DNA of 11,404 nt from Actinomycetota bacterium (lineage in GTDB: Bacteria; Actinomycetota; Actinomycetes; Streptosporangiales; Streptosporangiaceae). A model generated the notes under the pieces. It saw only the letters and a program-made list of their open reading frames with translations, was not told the origin of the DNA and did not search any database. Within the stretch, counting starts at the first letter, position 1. The number at the start of each line of letters is the position of its first letter. The position numbers and the translations under genes were made by a program. Location of the stretch: NCBI GenBank assembly GCA_003140115.1, contig PLIQ01000320.1:7610-19013 (forward strand), in the 5' to 3' direction. Below, piece by piece: positions 6,416 through 11,404 of the stretch.

Positions 6416-7918
6416 ATGTCACCATCCCTTCACTGCCTGGTTACTGGCGCCTCGGGGTACATCGGGGGGCGGCTCGTCCCGGAACTGCTGAGCGCGGGAT
6501 ACACGGTCAGGTGCATGGCACGCGATCCGGCGAAGCTCAGCGACCGCCCGTGGTCTGGCGATGTCGAGATCACGGTCGCCGACGCGACGGATCACAGCGC
6601 GGTGCGGCGCGCCCTGCAGGGCGTGGACGTGGCCTACTACCTCATCCACTCCCTCGGCACGGTCGCGTCGTTCGAACGGCGCGACCGCACCGCGGCGCAG
6701 ACCTTCGCCACGACCGCGGAAGCCGCCGGAGTGCAGCGCATCGTCTATCTGGGCGGCATCATCTCCGGGCAGGCCGGGACGCTGTCTCCGCACCTGCGCT
6801 CCCGTGCGGAGGTCGGTGAGATCCTGCTGGCCAGCGGCGTGCCGACCGCCGCGCTGCAGGCCGCGGTGATTATCGGCAGCGGATCAGCGTCGTTCGAGAT
6901 GCTCCGCTACCTCACGGAGCGCCTGCCGGCCATGGTCACCCCCAAATGGGTGGACACCCGCATCCAGCCGATCGCCGTCCGTGACGTGCTGCGCTACCTA
7001 GTCGGCAGTGCCACGCTGCCGGCTGAGGTCAGCCGCAGCTTCGACATCGGCGGCCCCGACGTGCTCACCTACGCGGAGATGATGCGCCGGTACGCCCGGG
7101 TGGCCGGGCTCACGCCGCGGACCATCGTGAAGGTGCCGCTGCTGACGCCGCGGCTGTCGTCACTGTGGGTCGGGCTGGTGACGCCGGTGCCCGCCAGCCT
7201 GGCCAGGCCGCTGGTGGAGTCCCTGCGGAACGAGGTCGTCTGCTCCGAGCACGACATCACCGGGTACATCCCGGACCCGCCCGGGGGGCTGCTGACCCTT
7301 GATCAGGCCATCGCCCTGGCCCTGCGGTACACCCGGGAAGGCGTCGTCTCCACCCGCTGGTCGTCGGCCGCGACGCCCGGCGCGCCCAGCGACCCGCTGC
7401 CGACCGACCCGTCATGGGCCGGCGGATCCCTGTACCTCGACGATCGGCACAGCGTCGTGCACGCCTCGCCCGCGGCGCTGTGGCGGGTGATCGAGGGCAT
7501 CGGCGGCCAGACCGGGTGGTACTCCTTCCCGGCCGCCTGGGCCGTCCGCGGGCTGCTCGACCGGCTAGCCGGCGGGGTCGGACTGCGCCGCGGCCGCCGC
7601 GACCCCCGGCATCTGCTCGTGGGTGACGCCCTGGATTTCTGGCGGGTGGAGGCGATCCAGCCGGGCGCCCTGCTGCGGCTGCGCGCGGAGATGAAGCTGC
7701 CGGGCCGGGCGTGGCTGGAGTTGTCGGCGGGCCAGGATCTGGACGGGCTGACCACCTACCGCCAGCGGGCGATCTTCCAGCCGCGCGGGCTCGCAGGCCA
7801 TGCCTACTGGCGGTCCATTTCGCCGTTTCACGGCGTCGTGTTCGGCGGCATGCTCCGGAACATCACCGCCGCCGCCGAACGGGCCGAGGTCAGTAGTGGT
7901 AGCGAGCTGCGAGAATGA
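6416..7918 (+). CDS. Atypical SDR NAD(P)-binding protein with DUF2867-like C-terminal domain
   Basis: A 500-residue two-domain protein. Residues 5-300 are an atypical/extended short-chain dehydrogenase-like Rossmann domain with the dinucleotide motif TGASGYIGG (10-18), the basic residues R32 and R36 after the second strand, and VDVAYYLIHSLG (70-81). The canonical YxxxK catalytic pair is not evident, as in NmrA-like and complex-I-assembly-like atypical SDRs. After a linker (about 310-335), residues 338-490 resemble the DUF2867 domain that follows such SDRs in many actinobacteria: GSLYLDDRHSVVHASPAALWRVIEGIGG, LLVGDALDFWRVEAIQPGALLRLRAEMKLPGRAWLEL. Its role is unknown; a redox sensor or a ligand-binding reductase is possible. 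The ATG at 6416 is supported because the Rossmann strand starts 6 residues later, but no Shine-Dalgarno precedes it. Its last nine codons overlap the convergent toxin gene. Confidence 0.86.
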   Translation: MSPSLHCLVTGASGYIGGRLVPELLSAGYTVRCMARDPAKLSDRPWSGDVEITVADATDHSAVRRALQGVDVAYYLIHSLGTVASFERRDRTAAQTFATTAEAAGVQRIVYLGGIISGQAGTLSPHLRSRAEVGEILLASGVPTAALQAAVIIGSGSASFEMLRYLTERLPAMVTPKWVDTRIQPIAVRDVLRYLVGSATLPAEVSRSFDIGGPDVLTYAEMMRRYARVAGLTPRTIVKVPLLTPRLSSLWVGLVTPVPASLARPLVESLRNEVVCSEHDITGYIPDPPGGLLTLDQAIALALRYTREGVVSTRWSSAATPGAPSDPLPTDPSWAGGSLYLDDRHSVVHASPAALWRVIEGIGGQTGWYSFPAAWAVRGLLDRLAGGVGLRRGRRDPRHLLVGDALDFWRVEAIQPGALLRLRAEMKLPGRAWLELSAGQDLDGLTTYRQRAIFQPRGLAGHAYWRSISPFHGVVFGGMLRNITAAAERAEVSSGSELRE

Positions 7919-8144
7919 TGATCTCTGTTTCCGTGACGATGTAGACGAGGCGGTGCTCGTCGTCGATCCGCCGTGACCAGGCTCCCGGCAAGTGGTACTT
8001 GAGTGGTTCGGGCTTGCCGATGCCGGTGAACGGATCCCGCCTGACGTCCTCGACCAGCTTGTTGATCCGGGCGAGCATTTTGCGGTCGGTCTTGAGCCAG
8101 GACGTGTAGTCCTCCCAGCCCTGGTCCTCGAATACAAGTCTCAC
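7890..8144 (-). CDS. yoeB: YoeB-family mRNA-interferase toxin
   Basis: An 84-residue RelE-fold toxin of the Txe/YoeB family, which enters the ribosome and cuts mRNA during translation when freed from its antitoxin. With the GTG at 8144 as residue 1, the protein has the same length and numbering as Escherichia coli YoeB. The catalytic residues fall exactly on E46 (GIGKPEPLK), R65 (WSRRIDDEHRLVY) and the C-terminal H83-Y84 (ARYHY). An upstream ATG at 8168 would add 8 residues and overlap the antitoxin gene, so the GTG is preferred. There is no strong Shine-Dalgarno; the antitoxin stop codon ends 4 nt before the GTG, which suggests translational coupling that keeps toxin below antitoxin. All catalytic residues are intact, so the toxin is probably active. 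The final 29 bp overlap the 3' end of the SDR gene on the other strand. Confidence 0.95.
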   Translation of the reverse strand: MRLVFEDQGWEDYTSWLKTDRKMLARINKLVEDVRRDPFTGIGKPEPLKYHLPGAWSRRIDDEHRLVYIVTETEIIILAARYHY

Positions 8145-8148
8145 TGCG

Positions 8149-8418
8149 CTACCGGGCGTCTGCCGCATCGGGGTCGATCAGGGCATGCTCGGCCACGTGG
8201 AGGCCGTTCAGGGCGTTGTCGTAGGCCTTGAGCAGCCGACGGGCGTTGGCCGGCGAACGCAGCAGGTACGCGCCCTCGCGCAAAGCGGCGTAGTCCTCGG
8301 CTGAGACGAGGACAGCATTGCCGTGCTTGGAGACGATCTCGATGGCGTCATGGTCCTCGTTGACCTTCTTGATCAGCGGGAAGAGCCCTTTGCGCGCCTC
8401 GCTCGCGGTGATCGACAT
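8149..8418 (-). CDS. yefM: YefM/Phd-family antitoxin
   Basis: An 89-residue antitoxin of the Phd/YefM family. The N-terminal DNA-binding and dimerisation half is clear: SITASEARKGLFPLIKKVNE, then AIEIVSKHGNAVLVSAEDYAALRE (about 2-48). The C-terminal half (YLLRSPANARRLLKAYDNAL, 51-70) is the flexible helix that wraps and neutralises the toxin. It also represses its own operon, with toxin as co-repressor. The ATG at 8418 has GAAGGG about 10 nt upstream. It precedes yoeB by 4 bp, in the standard antitoxin-first order. A palindrome 20 bp upstream of the start is the likely operator. Length and motifs are typical, with no sign of decay. Confidence 0.94.
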   Translation of the reverse strand: MSITASEARKGLFPLIKKVNEDHDAIEIVSKHGNAVLVSAEDYAALREGAYLLRSPANARRLLKAYDNALNGLHVAEHALIDPDAADAR

Positions 8419-8437
8419 GACAGCCAGCCCTTCGATA

Positions 8438-8459
8438 GTGGTACAAGATACAGTACCAC
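8438..8459. promoter_or_regulatory. Probable YefM-YoeB operator palindrome
   Basis: Perfect 7-bp arms GTGGTAC and GTACCAC are separated by 8 nt, directly upstream of the antitoxin gene. Each arm contains GTAC, the centre of the TGTACA-type core reported for the Escherichia coli yefM operator. Position and symmetry fit autoregulation by the antitoxin-toxin complex. The surrounding A+T-rich patch (8440-8475) probably contains the promoter, but I could not settle on -35/-10 hexamers. Confidence 0.68.
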
Positions 8460-8569
8460 CTGGGCGTATTATTCACCGCCGAACCCCGGCCGCCACCCAT
8501 CGCCTTTGTTTGTTGGTGAAGATCGTCTCGCTTGCCTGCATCGTCGTAGCAGCCGACATGTGCGGGTAG

Positions 8570-8590
8570 GGCACCTGCTGAGCAGGGGCC
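8570..8590. promoter_or_regulatory. 21-bp dyad upstream of the LAL regulator gene
   Basis: Arms GGCACCTGCT and AGCAGGGGCC flank a single central G; nine of ten positions pair. The one-base centre rules out a normal hairpin loop, so a binding site for a dimeric regulator is more likely than an RNA structure. It is centred 56 bp upstream of the GTG start of the LuxR-type gene and could be an autoregulatory site. Confidence 0.4.
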
Positions 8591-8635
8591 GCGCAGGCGT
8601 TTGCGTCAAGCGCTCAGGGTGTCCACACTGCTGAA

Positions 8636-11383
8636 GTGGACCATTTCGTCGGCCGGACGGGCGAGCTGGCAGTTCTCGACGCCGAGATGCAGGCCGTGCG
8701 GGGCGGCTGGCCTCGGGTCGTGCTGGTCGAGGGTGAGGCGGGGATCGGAAAGTCGAGCCTGATCTCGCGCTTCGTCTCCGAGCAGCGGGACGTTTGCCTG
8801 CTGCGGGCGGCCGGCGACGAGGCGGAGATGCTCCTGGCCTGGGGAGTGGTCGACCAGCTCCTGACGGCCGCCGGGCGGGCGCTGGTCAAAGGATCTGCGC
8901 GAGCCGATATGGCTCGGCGGAAAGAGGCTGACCCGCTGGCCGTCGGCGCGCAGCTGGTGGAGGTCCTCAGCGACCTGCAAGGCGGCGACAGGGTCGTCGT
9001 CGTCGTGGTCGATGACCTGCACTGGAGCGATCAGCCCTCGGCTCAGGCCCTGTTGTTCGCCTTGCGGCGGATGCAGGCCGACCGGGTGCTGGGGCTGGTA
9101 TCGGCCCGCCCGGATGAGCTGCCCCGCCTAGGCGGGGCATGGAGCCGCTTCGCCGAGGGAGATGACCGGGCCACCCGCCTGCGCCTAGACGGCTTGGAGG
9201 CCCAGGAGCTGGTGGCCATGGCCCGGGCACTCGGCGTCGGTGACCTATCCGGCCAGGCGGTGACCCAGCTCCTTGACCACACTGGCGGCAACTCGCTGCA
9301 CTGCCGGGCCTTGCTCGAAGAGCTGGGCCCGGGTGGCTTGGCGCGGGTCGGCGGCGATCTGCCAGCGCCCCGCGCACTGGCCGCGGTGGTCCTCGCGCGG
9401 CTGAGAGCCCTGTCCGGGCCGGCCCAGGCTCTGGTCACGGCTGCTGCCGTCCTGGGCCGCCGTTGCCCGCTGGCCGTCGCCGCCACACTGGCCGGACTGG
9501 CCGACCCGCTCACCGCCCTGGATGAGGCAGTCGCCACCGGCCTGGTCACCGAGGAGCGGGCCGCCTCAGCCCCTGACATCGCTTTCGCTCATCCGTTGGC
9601 GCATGCCGCGGTCAGAGACAGTCTTGGCCCGGCCGAGCGGCACCGGCTGCACGGGGTCGCGGCCACCCTGGTCCCCGCCGCCGCCGCACTCACTCACCGG
9701 GTGGCCGCTGCCGTCGGGCCCGATGACGGCCTGGCTGGCGACCTGGAAAAGGCGGCGCGGGAGGCGGCGCGGGAAGGCTTGGCGAGCCAGGCGGCGGCGT
9801 GGCTGGCCCAGGCATCGGCGGCCAGCACGGCTCGCGCCGACCAGGAGCGGCTGCTCCTCGATGCGATGGCTGAACTGCTGGGCAGCGCCGACGTGCGCGG
9901 GGCGCTGGCCCTGTGGCCTGCGGTCGCCCAGTTTGGTCCCAGCGCCCGGCGCAGCGCCTTGCTCGGCCACCTCGACCTGCTCTGCGGACGGGGAGTGGTG
10001 ACCGAGGTCCACCTGCTCGAGGCCTGGCGGGCCCACAACCCCGACACCGAGCCGATGCTGGGAGCGGCCGCGGCCACCTCCCTGTCCGCCTACCTCTCCA
10101 CCGTCGGACGGCTGGAGGAGGCCGTCACCTGGGGTGAGCGGGCCGTCGAAGCCAGCGGTGAGGATCTGACCGCCCGCCTTCAGGCCCTGATGCCGGTAGC
10201 CCTGACTCTAACCCTCGCCGGGCGCGGTCCCGAAGGACTGGCCCGGCTCGACGCGCTGCCCGCCGTGGCCGCCGACGTACCGCTGGAGTACACCGGCGCC
10301 CTGGTCACCCGGGGGAGGTGCCGAGCGATCACCGATGACCCGGTCGGGGCCATGGCTGACCTGTCAGTGAGCCTAGCCCGGCTGCGGGCCGGGGTGAGCC
10401 TGCGGTACCCCGGCCAGTGCCTGACCTTCCTCTCCGCTACCGAGTACTGCCTCGGCGCCTGGGACGACGCCCTCATCCACTCCGAGCTGGCCGTCTCCCT
10501 GGCCCATGACAACGACCGGGCATGGGCGCTTGCCTTCGCGCACGCCCATGCCGCCATGGTCCCTGCCGCCCGGGGCGACTGGCAGGTGGCAGCCGCCCAC
10601 GTCGAGGCGTCGCGGGCTGCGGCTTCCGGGGCGGGGATGGCGGTCACCCACGCGGCCTGGGCCGGCGCCGAGCTGGCCCTGGCCCGGGGTGACCTGCAGG
10701 GAGTGCTGTCGGCCGCGTCAGCTGTGCGGGCACTCGGCCGGGATGAGGTCTTCGGCCTGCCGGGCTGGGCAGACTGGCGTCCGGCTGAGGTCGATGCCCT
10801 GATCGGCCTGGGCCGGCTGGATGACGCCGAGGCGGCGCTGCAGGAACTCATCGCCGCCATCCCCGCCTTCGGCCTGGCCTCGGCCAGCATGACAGCGGCC
10901 CGCTTGCGCGGCAACCTGGCCGTCGCCAGGGGCGACCTGACCAGTGCCGGGGAATCCTTCGCCTCCGCCTGGCAGCTGGCCCAGGGACTACCCTTGCCCT
11001 TCCAGCTCGCCTTGCTCGAACGCGATGACGGCCGCCGCCTCCGCCGCGCCGGCGATCGTCAGGGCGCCGCCGTGCACCTCCGGCAGGCACGCGACCGCCT
11101 GGTCGCGCTCAGGGCCCAGCCTTATGTGGCGGCCTGCGAGCGTGAGCTTCAGGCCTGCGGGGCCGAGATACAGCCCGAGCAGCAACCTGCCAGCTGGAAC
11201 CTCACGCCATCCGAGCTAGCCGTGGCCCGACTGGTCTGCACCGGGCGGTCGAACCGGGAAGTGGCAGCCGAGCTCTACGTCACCGTCAAGGCGGTTGAAT
11301 TCCACCTGGGACACGTCTTCGACAAGATCGGCATCCGTTCCCGCAGTGCCCTGCCCAGCCTGCTAGGGGCACCCGGGCTGTGA
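8636..11383 (+). CDS. LAL-type LuxR family transcriptional regulator with AAA ATPase domain
   Basis: A 915-residue large ATP-binding regulator of the LuxR family. The N-terminal AAA/STAND-like ATPase has FVGRTGELAVLDAEM at the start, Walker A GEAGIGKSS at 33-41 and Walker B VVVVVDDLHW at 121-130 with D126-D127. The middle (about 350-830) is Ala/Leu-rich helical sequence with degenerate TPR-like repeats, such as GRLEEAVTWGERAVEASGED and GRLDDAEAALQELIAA, likely a ligand or partner platform. The C-terminal LuxR helix-turn-helix is complete (about 853-915): LTPSELAVARLVCTGRSNRE, then VTVKAVEFHLGHVFDKIGIRSR. Length is typical of LALs, which usually activate antibiotic or catabolic genes on inducer and ATP binding. 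The start is a GTG at 8636; the ribosome-binding site is weak, but the domain begins right after it, and no in-frame start is obvious just upstream. The target is unknown; the nearby operon is one candidate. Confidence 0.92.
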   Translation: MDHFVGRTGELAVLDAEMQAVRGGWPRVVLVEGEAGIGKSSLISRFVSEQRDVCLLRAAGDEAEMLLAWGVVDQLLTAAGRALVKGSARADMARRKEADPLAVGAQLVEVLSDLQGGDRVVVVVVDDLHWSDQPSAQALLFALRRMQADRVLGLVSARPDELPRLGGAWSRFAEGDDRATRLRLDGLEAQELVAMARALGVGDLSGQAVTQLLDHTGGNSLHCRALLEELGPGGLARVGGDLPAPRALAAVVLARLRALSGPAQALVTAAAVLGRRCPLAVAATLAGLADPLTALDEAVATGLVTEERAASAPDIAFAHPLAHAAVRDSLGPAERHRLHGVAATLVPAAAALTHRVAAAVGPDDGLAGDLEKAAREAAREGLASQAAAWLAQASAASTARADQERLLLDAMAELLGSADVRGALALWPAVAQFGPSARRSALLGHLDLLCGRGVVTEVHLLEAWRAHNPDTEPMLGAAAATSLSAYLSTVGRLEEAVTWGERAVEASGEDLTARLQALMPVALTLTLAGRGPEGLARLDALPAVAADVPLEYTGALVTRGRCRAITDDPVGAMADLSVSLARLRAGVSLRYPGQCLTFLSATEYCLGAWDDALIHSELAVSLAHDNDRAWALAFAHAHAAMVPAARGDWQVAAAHVEASRAAASGAGMAVTHAAWAGAELALARGDLQGVLSAASAVRALGRDEVFGLPGWADWRPAEVDALIGLGRLDDAEAALQELIAAIPAFGLASASMTAARLRGNLAVARGDLTSAGESFASAWQLAQGLPLPFQLALLERDDGRRLRRAGDRQGAAVHLRQARDRLVALRAQPYVAACERELQACGAEIQPEQQPASWNLTPSELAVARLVCTGRSNREVAAELYVTVKAVEFHLGHVFDKIGIRSRSALPSLLGAPGL

Positions 11384-11392
11384 AGACCCGGG
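11372..11392. terminator. Weak hairpin at the end of the LAL gene
   Basis: Two CCCGGG copies (11372-11377 and 11387-11392) can pair across a 9-nt loop that contains the TGA stop at 11381. The stem is only 6 bp and there is no T-tract before the window ends, so this is a tentative terminator. Confidence 0.25.
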
Positions 11393-11404
11393 AACGCGGC
11401 GGGC

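Noticed and set aside
8993..9012. GTC triplet run encoding consecutive valines
   Set aside because: It is the hydrophobic Walker B strand of the ATPase domain. The run is short and explained by codon bias toward GTC.
9750..9773. Two copies of a 12-bp direct repeat in the LAL gene
   Set aside because: It encodes an Ala-Ala-Arg-Glu helix repeat. With only two copies in helical, Ala-rich sequence it is likely coincidental.
1..11404. Mobile elements, CRISPR arrays, tRNA or rRNA genes, integration sites
   Set aside because: No transposase or integrase frames, no regularly spaced repeats of CRISPR type, and no cloverleaf-like or rRNA-like sequence were seen by eye.

Overview
The window is about 70% G+C by eye, densely packed with genes, and uses GTG starts freely. 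With a predicted F420-type PPOX-fold reductase, a large ATP-binding LuxR-type (LAL) regulator and Shine-Dalgarno sites of the AAGGAG/GGAGG type, it looks like chromosomal DNA of a high-GC actinomycete. I cannot name the genus from sequence alone. No tRNA, rRNA, CRISPR array, transposase or replication origin was found.

Layout, left to right. (1) 76-1035, minus strand: a two-gene unit of a DinB/DUF664-type metal-binding helical-bundle protein followed by a single-domain VOC (glyoxalase/bleomycin-resistance-like) protein. The leader upstream contains three small inverted repeats. (2) 1245-1526, plus strand: an orphan C-terminal fragment of a flavoprotein monooxygenase, ending in a strong GC hairpin (1512-1534) that probably serves as a terminator between converging genes. 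(3) 1601-6250, minus strand: a four-gene apparent operon, transcribed in the order PHA-synthase-like Cys-nucleophile alpha/beta hydrolase, ThDP-dependent decarboxylase/synthase-like enzyme, PPOX-class F420/flavin reductase, and FAD monooxygenase of the 2,6-dihydroxypyridine hydroxylase type. The last three genes are only 10-11 bp apart. (4) 6251-6415: a 165-bp divergent promoter region with a dyad. (5) 6416-7918, plus strand: an atypical NAD(P)-binding SDR fused to a DUF2867-like C-terminal domain, possibly translated from a leaderless mRNA. (6) 7890-8418, minus strand: a complete YefM-YoeB type II toxin-antitoxin module with a palindromic operator upstream. The toxin gene overlaps the end of the SDR gene tail to tail by 29 bp. 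(7) 8636-11383, plus strand: a 915-residue LAL-type LuxR regulator, with a 21-bp dyad upstream of its start.

How the parts may work together (inference): the four-gene operon combines an acyl-transfer or C-C-hydrolysing type fold, a ThDP carboligase/decarboxylase, a deazaflavin or flavin reductase and a flavin hydroxylase. That combination fits a small-molecule catabolic or tailoring pathway acting on an aromatic or 2-oxo-acid substrate. I do not recognise it as a named pathway. The divergent SDR-DUF2867 gene shares its promoter region and may belong to the same response. The toxin-antitoxin pair looks like an independent insertion between that gene and the LAL regulator. The most unusual details are a four-copy, 15-bp in-frame minisatellite in the linker of the ThDP enzyme, the lone PhaC-like enzyme without visible PHA partners, and the toxin/SDR overlap that encodes the toxin's catalytic tail.
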